Shown: in pieces, positions 21,694 to 32,271 of the stretch
How positions within the stretch are numbered: the first letter of the stretch is position 1
Layout: each line of letters begins with the position of its first letter
Assembly: GCF_000003855.2 (NCBI RefSeq)
Contig: NW_003101677.1
Coordinates: 872,392 to 936,391 of the forward strand
DNA length: 64,000 nucleotides
Direction of reading: 5' to 3'
From: Blastomyces gilchristii SLH14081
Lineage: Eukaryota > Ascomycota > Eurotiomycetes > Onygenales > Ajellomycetaceae
Position numbers and translations under genes: made by a program
The notes under the pieces: model-generated
What the model saw: the letters and a program-made list of their open reading frames with translations, nothing else
Told to the model about the DNA's origin: nothing
The model's database searches: none

Positions 21694-24610
21694 ATGTCTG
21701 ATAGTTCGATTGATTCATTAGAAAAATTTCCCGGAGCATCCACACAACTATCGTCTCCCCTCGCTGTCCATACTAATATGGGAGACATGTCCGGGATGGA
21801 AGTAGATTCCGCTCAAGGGCATGCAGCCTGGAACAAAAATGTTGAGGAGGACGATGAGGAGGGCATGGACGTCAAAGCTAAAGCTTTGACCAATCTGCTC
21901 AAGACAAGCTCTGTAAGTTCCATTCCCCCCCCTTTCCTTTGTGGTTGTTGGTACCCACTATTTGGAGGCCAGTTTAAAAGACCGGCGCTAATCACGTTCA
22001 TTAGGTATTCGTGGCGATTATGGCAGATAAAATGAAGGACCAGCAAAGGAAACAGCAAGAAGAAGCCAAGCGGAAACTGGCAAAACAAGCTGCAGCGACA
22101 ACGAAGGACAAGGCTCCTACTACAACAACCGAGAAGAGAGCCACTCGAGGCAGCGGCAAACCATCCCAGATGGAGCAGACATCGGTCCATGATTTGAAGA
22201 ATGGTAACGTAGCAAAGGGGCCAAAAGAAACAAAGTTGCCGACGAGAAGTCGTCCTACTAAAAGCACTGCTGGAAATACCATCTCGAGTTACTTTAAGAA
22301 AGCCGATGTACAAATCCCAGACGATAATCCTACGGTCCAAGAGGCATTGGAAGAAGCTGCACAAGAATATGAAGCGAAACCGACCGCAATAGGCGAGCAG
22401 AAGTTAGTTGCTACGCAGCAGCCTGCACCGGTAACCGGTGGCCAAATGAGGGAATACCAGCTTGAGGGCCTGGAGTGGTTGAAATCCCTATGGATGAATG
22501 GTCTTTGTGGGATCCTTGCAGATGAGATGGGTCTCGGAAAGACAATCCAGGCTATATCTTTGATTGCATTTTTCAAGGAGCACAATGTTTCTGGCCCATT
22601 CTTGATCTCCGCTCCGCTTAGCACAGTAAGCAATTGGGTTGCTGAGTTTGCGCACTGGACACCCAGTATTGAGACAGTACTTTATCATGGTACTAAAGAT
22701 GAACGCGCCGAGATTCGAGAGCGGCGGATGAAATTGCAGGACCAGAAAAAGCCGGATTTTCCTGTTATATGCACCTCCTATGAGATTTGCATGAACGATC
22801 GGAAATTTTTGGCGAAGTATCAGTGGAAATACATCATTGTTGTAAGTTTACATCAATCATGGCCCTTAGTAGATGTATCACGCTGACAGAATGGTTCGCA
22901 GGACGAGGGACATCGATTGAAGAATTTAAACTGTCGACTGATAAAGGAACTTCTGACCTATAATTCTGCAAACCGTCTCCTCATCACAGGAACACCTCTG
23001 CAAAACAACATTGCTGAATTATGGTCTTTGCTTCATTTCCTCCTTCCCGAAGTGTTCAACGATCTAGGTAGCTTTGAGAGCTGGTTCGACTTCTCTTCCG
23101 TTCTGGATAACAAAGGTCAAAAAACTGTGATCGAGCGGCGCAAACGTAACCTCGTGTCTACCATGCACGCAATTTTGAAACCATTCTTGCTCCGACGAGT
23201 GAAGACAGATGTTGAAACATCTTTACCAAAAAAACGGGAATATGTGTTGTACGCACCGCTAACTCCCGAGCAGAAGGATCTCTATCTTGAAATTATGAAT
23301 GGTTCGAGCAGGGCATACCTGGAAGAAAAAGCAGTTGAGAGGATCAATGCCAGAAATGGAATTCCAAAGACGTCAAGACCTGAATGTCTAAAGCGCAAAC
23401 CTTCCAGTAGTGGGTCTTCCACTCCAAACAAAAGCCTGAAATCCAGCCGTGAATCCACACCCGGAAGTACTTTGGGTTCTGGACGCCGTAGAAGGGGTCG
23501 TCTGAGCTATAAGGAGGTCAGCGATCGAGAATTTAACGCCAAGTTGCGGCGACTAGAACAGGGAATCGAATCAGAGCCCGAGGAATCGGAGCTGAGTGAG
23601 TGTGAATTGGAGAAGATTGAAAAAACCAAAACGGCTCAACTTGCCAGTAAGTATTATCTTTCCGTCTTGCATACGTACTATCAGATGCAGTTCCACCCCA
23701 GGTCTGATCTTTCTTCTTAATATCTACAGAAAAGGAAATTGCTTCGAAAAAGCTCCAAAACCCCGTCATGCAGGCTAGATTAGCCTGCAACTCTCCACAT
23801 AACTTCTACTGGCCCTGGGATGATGACCCATCTCACATTGACGAGTCCCTCATAACCTCGTCAGGCAAGATGCTTCTCCTCGACGGGCTGATCCCCTGCC
23901 TAATGTCCAAGGGCCACAAAATCCTCATATTCTCCCAGTTCAAAACCCAACTCGACCTCCTGCAGGACTACGCGACATACCTTCGCGGGTGGAACTGCTG
24001 TCGTATCGATGGCGCAGTCAGCCAAGTTGATCGCCAAGCGCAAATCCAAGCCTTCAACACAAACCAGGACTATAGGATTTTCCTCCTAAGCACCCGCGCC
24101 GGCGGGCAGGGCATCAACCTGACAGCCGCGGATACGGTTATCCTCTTCGACTCGGACTGGAATCCGCAGCAGGATCTACAAGCGCAAGACCGCGCGCACC
24201 GCATTGGCCAGACAAAGCCGGTGATTGTCTATCGACTTGCAACGAGGGGTACCGTCGAGCAGACCCTGCTCGAAAAGGCAGATTCAAAGCGTAGGTTGGA
24301 GAAACTAGTTATTCAAAAGGGGAAGTTCAAAAGCCTGCTAGAGCCTGGCTCTGCAGCTGCGTCGTCTGAGGCGGAAGAGCTTCGGAAAGTCCTCGGAGAT
24401 GCTGAGTTTGAAGTCCTGGATGTTGGAAGTGGTGAAGGGGAAACGCCAGAATCGGTCCTCTCGCAGCGGGACCTGGATATACTGACTGATCGCAGTGATG
24501 AGGCGTATGAAAGGGCTGAGAAGGGGTTGGATAAGGGAGGTGATAGCTTCTTTGCTGTGGAGCCGAAGAAAGAGATGGAAGGTATGATGGCTGAGATTAC
24601 TAGTAGGTGA
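21694..24610 (+). CDS. SNF2-family chromatin remodeller of the Lsh/DDM1 (HELLS) type
   Basis: Four exons (21694-21912, 22005-22841, 22902-23646, 23730-24610) join to 893 residues. An acidic, then Lys/Gln-rich N terminus precedes a complete SNF2 ATPase: MREYQLEGLEWL, Walker A DEMGLGKTIQ, the DEGHRLKN box formed across intron 2, ITGTPLQNN, LLRRVK, and in lobe 2 ILIFSQFKTQLD, STRAGGQGINL and QAQDRAHRIGQ. A Ser-rich basic linker of about 80 residues separates the lobes. No chromodomain, SANT, HIRAN or RING is seen, which with the lobe sequences matches Lsh/DDM1 (Neurospora MUS-30, yeast Irc5). These proteins slide nucleosomes and act in DNA methylation or genome stability. The frame is open a little upstream, but the first ATG is 21694; introns are 92, 60 and 83 nt with restored motifs. 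Confidence 0.9.
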
Positions 24611-25147
24611 CTAGCGAGGGGGGAGGGAGGATCGAATTGCGTCAACTTGATACCATTTATCCTTTACTTTTCGGAGGGACTGCTGCTGCTGCTCAGGGGT
24701 ATGCCATACCACTTTTGTTTAAAGCTTCTGTAGTCATGAAGCATTCTCATATAGATCAATAATTCCCAAAGTCCCTAGTGATGGCTTGGCCATCCTGGTA
24801 GCCAGCTCTATTGCCATACACATCTATCTGCAACGGAGCATACACGCAAGTAAACAACGCTGGAGGAGCAAAGATCAAATCAAAAATCCAAAAGCCTATA
24901 TATAGGATATGTTCCAGGCAGTTCCAAATTCCATTCCCGCTAAGCAAAAAAGATGCATATAAAAAAGAACTCGCAAATGGACCCGACACTTAAATAGGGT
25001 AAAACAAACGGGCTGGGATAGACGCCGCATAGTAAGTATTACAGATAGAAAAGGGGTGAGAAAGGCCTTCAAGTCAACAAATCAAAGAGGAAAAAAAATG
25101 TATCTCTTCATATCCACGCAGGTCTCAACATCACACACCACACCACG
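24611..25147. other. Short intergenic region between convergent genes
   Basis: The 3' ends of the SNF2 gene and END3 face each other. No gene or distinct element is visible apart from a CTG-type microsatellite (about 24680-24694). Confidence 0.5.
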
Positions 25148-26582
25148 TCACCGACTCCGCTTCTCCTCCCGAATCTGGTCCTTCAACTCAGCCAACGTCT
25201 CATTCCTCCTTGCCAAATGCGCCCTCAACCCTTCCACCTGATCACCAACCGTCTTCACGTCCTCTCTCAACCTCTCCAGACTTTCCCCTTCCTTAACTCT
25301 ACCAGTACCCTCTCTAAGCTCCCGCAACTCTCTCTCCTTATACTCCAACAACTGCAACGCCTCCTTCTTGATAAGCGTCCAATTAGGCCCGCCATTAACA
25401 GCGCCACTCCCCCTCTTCCTCGACTCCAAAGCGCTATTAGCAGTCTCTAGCTTCTTTTCCAACTCCGCCAGCTCGCGCCGCAGCCTCACCTTCTCCCACT
25501 CCTCATCTTGTATCGTGCTGCTGAAATCAGTCCCCTGCGGACGATACGTAGTCCGCCCGCCAACGCCTAGGCGGCTCAGATATGCGTCGCCGAATTTAGC
25601 CTTGCGGCCGGTGCTGGTATCTATGTCAGTATCAGTGCCCCATCGCTGCGCGGGGCGTACGTTGTCGAGTTGATAGTCGATTTTGTTGGATTCGAAGGAG
25701 GCGCGGAGGGAGGCGGGGACAGTGCGTGGGATGCGGTAGCCCTCGTGTCTGTTGTTGAGGATGTGGAGAAAGGCGAGTGTGGCATCTTTGGAGATTGTGG
25801 AGGAGGCGGAAGGGTTAACGAGATTCCAGGCGGAGCGGATGTCGGTGTCGGGTACGGCGAGGGAGTCATAGAGGGGTTGAAGGGACTCGACTGGAGTTGG
25901 AATGTTAGGGATTTTATTAGCAGGAAGTAGAGCAGATAGATAGGTTATACTTACATGTTACCTCCCCGCGATGGTTCTTGTTCGCAGAATATATCTCCTC
26001 GTATTTGGATTTGTCGCCTGGGCTCATGTACCAGTCAAACCCGTCCTTGAGGCCAGGGGTATCGTCCTCCTCCTCCACCCGCTCGAATTGCGGTTGCCTT
26101 CCCGTGAGGGCGCGCGAAGCTTGGACTAGATGTGCCTTCGACTCTGGAATCAACCAGTCTGGTAATGAATGTGGCACATCGGCGTATTCCTAGAGCCATC
26201 AAAGAAGAAACGAAGCAAAGTCTCAAATTAGCAAGAACCATTCATGTATACCTGGATTCTGCGTGAAATAATGCGCATCCACCCAGTACTGCATCCTATG
26301 GTATACGCCCCCGCAGTCCCCGTGTGAGATTCGGTTTCATACCCCATTGACAAGATCAAAAATAAGCCTCATAGCGACGCAAAACTCCTCAAAGTCCAGC
26401 TCACCATCTCCGTCCACATCCGCCAAATCCCACACCTTCTCCAGTTGCTCATCTCGTAATCGGCTGTTTCTTAGGACTGTAGCGGCTTGCGCGTTGTTCA
26501 GATGTGGCTGGCCATTGGAGAGGGAAGAGAAGATCTCCCAGTATCGCTCGACTTCCCACTGCTCTATTCTCTTTTCGGACAT
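25148..26582 (-). CDS. END3: Actin cytoskeleton-regulatory complex protein END3
   Basis: Three exons (26582-26343, 26189-25955, 25890-25148) give 405 residues, the usual End3 length. End3 works with Pan1 and Sla1 at endocytic actin patches. Exon 1 holds an EH domain with the EF-hand loop [13 protein letters not shown] and the start [18 protein letters not shown]. Exon 2 holds the End3-specific [18 protein letters not shown] and the block ending [16 protein letters not shown]. Exon 3 has a second EH-like region, [16 protein letters not shown], and a C-terminal coiled coil ([12 protein letters not shown] onward). The start at 26582 skips a three-codon upstream extension. Intron 1 (26190-26342) contains a further 44 nt segment with good splice borders that would shift the frame if included. 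Confidence 0.93.
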
Positions 26583-27554
26583 GCTGTATAGCAATGGATG
26601 AGCATGTAGCAGGGGATAAGATGGTACTGGGAATGGGGTTGGGGTTGGGTTGAAAGTTCATATAGTTCTAGTCAATGCAGGTGGTGGTGGTGGTTAGAGC
26701 GACGTGTGGCAGGCGGCTATCGGAGAAAATAATTTCCCGGTGATGGCATCCGGATGAACCCCCTGAGTTGCAAGGGGCAAGCACCAGGCGCAATGATAAA
26801 TATTCAAAAGAATTTGGGTCTGATGATATATACAGGTTAAGTGCATGAGTGGGTTTTGGTATTTAAACAATTCCCAGTCATCCACTAGTTTTATGTTTTC
26901 CACACTGAATTCAAATTTAAATGGCTGGTATAAGCTCGACGATACATATTAAGACGGCGGTTGGTTTGTAGAAACGGAAAGACAAAGTCCGTAAGTATAG
27001 TAGCGACATAATGGTAAGTGATTAATGCTCCGTGTCATATGAGTGAGGTGAGATCATGAATTCCCTCTCGTGGATGCTCGAACATAGGCGCTTCGTGGAT
27101 AGCACAACCCAAAGCAAGAAAAAGGAGACATATCCATGACTGAAACAAATGTAGGAGTCTAGACCCCCTGGGATGGAGATGGCTAGCGCATTTATCAAGC
27201 ATAAAATGAAGAAATTTGGAAAACCCACACCTCACTTCCAAGAAAAAAAACCAAATATCTTCTATGCAAACCATACCACATGAAACCCCTGGAACCCAAT
27301 CAATATCATCGCTCTAATTTTTAATATACAAGTAAAGTCAAGGAGAATTGTCGAAAAGAGTGAAAAAAATATTGTAGTAAAATCGCAATCCGTGGAGCGT
27401 GTAAACACGGCTATGAGCTTCAAAGCTCCGCCTGTTAAAATGATTCTGTCCCGATTTCGGTTGTCAGGCAGAGCTGGCATGCTGGCCCGCACAAAATCGA
27501 CATAGTCAGAGCGAACAAACCACCGGAGCCAGGCCGCCCATAGTTCCAATTGAA
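26583..27554. other. Intergenic region, no gene supported
   Basis: Sequence upstream of END3 with small (CCA/GGT)-type repeats near 26681-26694. Frames at 27022-27274 and 27262-27558 on the minus strand are rich in Phe and Ile and show no domains. They lie just beyond the stop of the next minus-strand gene and may be its 3' untranslated region. Confidence 0.45.
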
Positions 27555-28494
27555 TCACGCCTTTTTCTTCTCCTGAAGAATATATCTTACTTGACCTACG
27601 GCTCGCTCTACCTCCGCGACGAGCTCGTGAGGCCCCAAGATTTGCGCCAGCTGCTTGCCATCCGATTCTTTTAATAAGATCACTTCGGCTGTGTCCGGGT
27701 CTTTGGGATTTGTTTCGGAAGAAACAGTTTTGTTGATTATCGGTCGTTTCGCGTAAAATGTTTCTAAAGCCGGGAGGGACCTCGGCTTTATCAGGTTGTT
27801 ATCAAGTAGAAAACACAGGTGTTTTGAGCCGCTCAATGCTGGTTTTCGTGTGGTCAGTATCTAAGCTTTGTTCAAAACAGGGATATTACAGGCCCAACTT
27901 ACCTCTCCAATGCGACCATCCGCGGTATACGAAGTAGAAAAATGGGATATTAGGAATGCTGGAACGTAGGAGGAAAGAAAAGAAAACATTCCAAAGTTAG
28001 CGGGAGTATCGTGCAGCATTGCACAAGGAACTAGCGAATCCTAGGTGGAATTCTCACAGAGGTATGAGAGCGATAGGAGCTGTCAATGGCGCAATGCATA
28101 TGCTCCACAACATCCGACTTCGGTGTAAACTTTGTCTCTCGGTAGCCAACTGTCTCAGCAAGTCCAGTACCTTGCCCTGCTGGATCACATTCTTGGGGTA
28201 CACGAGCGAAATCTGGGTATGGGTCTGCAGCTCTTCAGTTTGTCTCCTCGTGCTCAATGGCGGCACACTCTTCAGACCCCATTCTTCGTATGGTATGCGC
28301 TGGAGCACACGGTTTCCGTAGGTGACCAGGCTTTTTTTCCAGCCCTTATCCGCCTCCTCCCACTTCGCCCAGGTATCCGATGCTTTTTGGGTGATACGGT
28401 CAATCCGGCTCAACTCCTTTGCGGTTCGTGTGTCGATTCTTTTGCAGTAAAGGAGAGATCGTCCCGTGGAAATCGGGATGAGGTACAGCCGCAT
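27555..28494 (-). CDS. Mitochondrial K+/H+ exchange-related protein (Mit_KHE1 family)
   Basis: Three exons (28494-28058, 27958-27903, 27838-27555) give 258 residues. The start MRLYLIPISTGRSLLYCKR is the hallmark of the fungal Mit_KHE1 family, linked in yeast to K+/H+ exchange across the mitochondrial inner membrane. Two hydrophobic segments span the exon borders (around SICIAPLTAPIALIPLIPN and IPFFYFVYRGWSHW), which would form a membrane hairpin. A conserved soluble tail follows (KHLCFLLDNNLI through AQILGPHELVAEVERAV). A middle helix-rich part (RIDRITQKASDTWAKWEEADKG) precedes the membrane part. Splice junctions restore ALIPLIPN and WRALSGS in phase. Biochemical function in this organism is inferred from the family. 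Confidence 0.87.
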
Positions 28495-29111
28495 CGCAAA
28501 GCCACGGAGGTGGGAGGGGTTGGGTTCCGGATGTTAATGGGATGAGAGAAAAAGAACGAAGCTAGTTTATTTCTGCGCGGCTGCGGGTCACCTTTTGAAG
28601 AAGCATTTTTCAGCTGTATTGCCCAACAGCCTAGCGTAGAATATTTTTGTTGAGCTGGAGCTGGAGCTGTGCAGTCAAAAATGTTTTTGATGGAGGCGCA
28701 GTCGAGACGTCGTCATGTCAGGGTTTCCAGCAGGAATTCTTTCGCCTGGCTTCTGAGCTAGCCGCGAGTCTTGGCGTCTTCATTGGCGCGACGAGGACGA
28801 CAACCCTCTGAAACTGCGAGGCTGAGCGCCAAACATTATTGTCACTCTTCAATTCATCTCCTTCATACTATCCACTGCCCGACGCTTGTTTCCTTATTCG
28901 TCCATATTTTTTTTGCCATTTTTTTTACGTTTCCTCTTAACTTGCCACCCGAGAACCTCCCCCAGGTGAACGTCAAAAGGGAATTGATTCATTTCCCTCG
29001 CCGCCGTCATTGCGGCCAAAATCATGGGAGGCAACAATCGGCACCCCCATTGATTGTCACCCGCCTTCAACCACAGCCACGCTCTGGATACAGAAGCTCT
29101 AGCTCAAGGCT
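28495..29111. promoter_or_regulatory. Divergent promoter region
   Basis: About 0.6 kb separates the start of the mitochondrial gene (-) from the start of the SRF1-like gene (+), so it must carry both promoters and 5' leaders. A pyrimidine/T-rich run at 28900-28945 lies upstream of the + strand gene. An upstream ATG at 29023 opens only a nine-codon frame (MGGNNRHPH) and could be an upstream ORF. An open + frame at 28771-29205 is not coding-like. Confidence 0.5.
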
Positions 29112-30445
29112 ATGGCAATTTATGGAGACACTCATCTGCGCCCCCAGCCTCCAGATGCGCAGAGTGGAGTGTCACCCCGAAGGAAATCGGAGTTGTCCCT
29201 GGTAGACCATCCCCTTGTCAGACAGAAGTCGGGCACGTCGGTTGCGCGATCAAGCGTAAATGGTGATGAGGTGCGCTCCGGATTTCGATGCTCACACGAC
29301 AAGGGTTCCATTCGACCAACTAGTAGAGCTCCGTCGAAGGGAGCAAGCATCGGGACTCAATCTAATAACCCGCTCCCTTCTGCCAGAACAATACCAGGTA
29401 TAGACCCTGTCCAACCAACCCCCGAACTTCCATCTCCTCCCGCCTGATTCTAACGTTTAAAAAAATTCTAAATAGCGTGGGTACGTGTCCATGATGAGAC
29501 CACCGGCCTCCCGCCGCCGTCCCATTCGGTTCCCCCAGAACCCTCAGGTGCGCGAATCGCCCAACACCACTACGCCCCGCACGAGAAACAGCGGGATTCT
29601 TATACTAGCTATGACTCCTCCGGAGCAGCTCCGCGAGAATCAAGATGGAAAACATTTGCCAAAACCAGTGCATACCCACGGTCGTCTACAGATCTAGAGC
29701 AGAAGCTTGTTGACCACGACTGGTTACAAAGGAATCTGGGGGACTATTCGACTCCTTGGCAGGGCCATAACACTAACGAAAAGGACTTGGAAAGTGGCGG
29801 CCAACCCAGTTTGGATTTCAGACAGCGGAAAGTGAAGTTTTTCAGCAAAATCCAGTCCAAGTTACTACGAAGCCCTATTGTCCCGCTCTTGATCCGCCTC
29901 ACGGTTTTTATCTTTTCGGTCGTCGCCCTAGCTCTAGGCGGTTCTATCCGTTACTATGCTACGAAATATAATCACTCTCAAGGCCCCTCCTCAGATATGG
30001 CTATCATTGTAGATTCGATAGCACTGGTCTATCTGGTTTATATCACGTATGACGAATACACTGGGAAACCTTTAGGGCTCCGGCCTGCCAAGGCTAAGCT
30101 GCGACTACTATTCCTCGACCTAATATTTATCGTCTTTGCGTCAGCCAATCTTAGTCTGGCGTTTGAAAGTTTGTCGGATATTCAGAGCGCGTGTCGAGCT
30201 GGGGAGGTAGATGGAATATTTGACCCCAGAAACGGACTTCTCTGTGACCGGCAGAAAACCCTGGCTTCTGTATTGTTGGTTGTACTCATTGCATGGCTTA
30301 CGACCTTCGCTATTAGTGTTCTAAGGTTCGTGCAGAAGTTTTCATTTTTCCTTTCGCATTACCGTCCGTTCATTTAAATGTCGTTGTTAGACGAACCATA
30401 CTAACTGCAATCTGCAGGGTTGTGGAGCGAGTCACTGGAAAATAA
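29112..30445 (+). CDS. SRF1-like regulator of phospholipase D, four-helix membrane protein
   Basis: Three exons (29112-29397, 29476-30325, 30418-30445) give 387 residues. The first 200 residues are polar and Ser/Pro-rich. The C-terminal half has four hydrophobic segments: PLLIRLTVFIFSVVALALGG, MAIIVDSIALVYLVYI, LRLLFLDLIFIVFASANLSL and TLASVLLVVLIAWLTTFAIS. This layout and the segment LLRSPIVPLLIRLTVF fit the fungal SRF1 family, annotated as regulators of phospholipase D (Spo14). The last exon encodes only nine residues. Exon 1 could begin elsewhere because the N terminus is poorly conserved. Family assignment is by overall resemblance and membrane layout, so the name is less certain than the gene. 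Confidence 0.75.
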
Positions 30446-30922
30446 ATCTTTTCCTATTTCAAATATCCTTTTCCTTTCCTGACCATCATTTGCTATACTT
30501 TTGTTTTTTTATTTCTTCCTAATTCCATCTTTGACCCTGCATATTTTTATTTGCTTTTCCCATACTTGGGCTGTATATGCATCCCTGCGTGTCTCGTTGA
30601 TCTCCTTGTTCTGGTTCACTCTTTCTTGTTCAGATCCTTTTTATATTACGTTTATTTTGGCTTATTTCATCTTTTTCACTTCTTCATTTGTCATTCAATT
30701 TCAAGTTTCACCTTCTCACATTTTTCCCTTTTTGGCCGGATCCGGGATGGCGAAAAATGATGAGTGCAACAAAGGGTCTTTTTCTTTCTTCCCCAAGTGT
30801 ATTTCTTTTGTCCTGTATATACAACAAACATTGCATGCGTTCTCAGGCATGGATTTCATTATTGTTTTCCCTTATTCTAAATTACTTAGTTTAATAATTA
30901 AAAATACCCCGTTCAACCCTCT
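30446..30922. other. Convergent intergenic region, T-rich
   Basis: Pyrimidine-rich + strand sequence between the 3' ends of the SRF1-like and cupin genes. Long open frames here (30501-31028) are an effect of TTT/TTC/CTT runs. Nothing else is seen. Confidence 0.5.
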
Positions 30923-31462
30923 TCACATATCAAGCACAGGCCCACGATCGCCATACAGAGGATCCCTCTCAAACCAACTCACTTTCCTAATCTCTGCAGA
31001 CTTGTCCCCCTCCTCTTCACTCCCATAGCACATGTCCCACTCTTTACCTCTTGGATACGCGCCAATCATCTTAAACCCACCCTCGATATCCTCCAGTAAC
31101 CTATGAGCCAGTCCAGCGGGGACAACGATGACATCTCCGATTGCAACAACGGCCTCGAAACGCTCTGGATTGTCCTCATGGCCGAAACATAGCTTTGCTT
31201 TGCCGGAGACGATGCTTAGGACTTCGTGGGTTGTGGTGTGCAAGTGGCTGTAAGGGTACATGGAATAGATCCATTGGGGCTCAACAACGCCGATTTTTGT
31301 CAGATGTTGGCTGATTTCAAACGCTGTGGCGGTGGGTTTGAAGGCGCCGTGGTAGATGGAAAGGGGTTTATGCTGGATGGAGGTGTTGGGGTTGTGGCGC
31401 CAGGGAGGGATTTGTTGGCGGGTTACCTGGAGGGAGGATAGGGGTGTTAAATTGGTTGTCAT
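30923..31462 (-). CDS. Small cupin-fold protein (YjlB-like)
   Basis: A 179-residue intronless frame with one cupin barrel. Metal-binding motif 1 is in SHLHTTTHEVLSIVSGKAKL (His, His, Glu). Motif 2 is in GDVIVVPAGLAHRLLED (His). The RQQIPPWRHNPNTSIQHKPL start and the PRGKEWDMCYGSEEE end match the bacterial and fungal YjlB-type cupins, whose reaction is not known. The frame is open upstream to 31522, but the leader residues are hydrophobic and unlike the family, so the ATG at 31462 is chosen. Intracellular location is expected, as there is no signal peptide with this start. Confidence 0.85.
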   Translation of the reverse strand: MTTNLTPLSSLQVTRQQIPPWRHNPNTSIQHKPLSIYHGAFKPTATAFEISQHLTKIGVVEPQWIYSMYPYSHLHTTTHEVLSIVSGKAKLCFGHEDNPERFEAVVAIGDVIVVPAGLAHRLLEDIEGGFKMIGAYPRGKEWDMCYGSEEEGDKSAEIRKVSWFERDPLYGDRGPVLDM

Positions 31463-32271
31463 TTTCAGTAAAAGGGGTGAGGTGAAGGTGTAATGGTTTA
31501 GGTATATATAAGGCTCCAGCAATAATAGTTGCTAAAATAGGGTGATAGGATATCAATTTGTGCATTGTATTCTCGTCAACACCTGTATCGAGCAGGGTGC
31601 TGCCTTTTACTTTACTCATGATATAGCATTTAAGGGAATTCTTGCTTCCCGTCGTCTGTCATTAAATTAAACGTCATCCCAAGGCGGCCAATAATCCCGT
31701 CCCTTATCCCTTATCGATAAGAGACCAAAGATGACCGCTAGTCTTGACCAGGCGTAGTTGTCCAACTTCCGCCTGCTTACCTCAGCACCCTTCCCCGGGC
31801 TGCTTCCAACTCGCCGCCAGTTCTGCCTGGCAAAACACGGCCTTTCTCCTCGTTTCTGCACCTTCGACACATCCCTACTCTGCTTTTCTCTCTTTGTCCT
31901 GTCAGCTTCATAGCCCGTTTTTGATCTTTGATTTGGGAGCCTTTCCTTCAATCGGTAGCTCGTTTTATTTTATTATTCTTTTTTTTTTTTTTTTTTGGTT
32001 TGCAAGAAGCTCAAGCGCTCGTTTCAAACTACTGGTGATAGCACATCCAAAATACCTCCCTTGACCGGCTCGTCTCTTACCCCTCCGCCCTTCACCCACT
32101 GGGCTTGGACACCTATCTACCTTCCCTCTCCTCTTACGAACAGGTTGGCCTTTGTGACCGTGACGCTGCGAAACCCCCTAACCCCCCCCTCCGTCGATGA
32201 GGTTAACCCACCTCAAACTCCCAGGCCGTCGTTCTCGCAGTCCAGTATCACCACATCCCAAGAGTGCAGCC
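31463..32271. promoter_or_regulatory. Divergent promoter region of cupin and cullin genes
   Basis: About 0.8 kb between divergent starts. A 22 nt poly(T) run with pyrimidine flanks at 31976-31997 lies about 275 nt before the cullin ATG, typical of fungal pyrimidine-rich promoters and leaders. The open frames at 31744-32309 are not coding-like. Confidence 0.5.

Noticed and set aside
30501..31028. 175-codon Phe/Ser-rich + strand frame
   Set aside because: Caused by T/C-rich 3' sequence and overlaps the cupin gene antisense.
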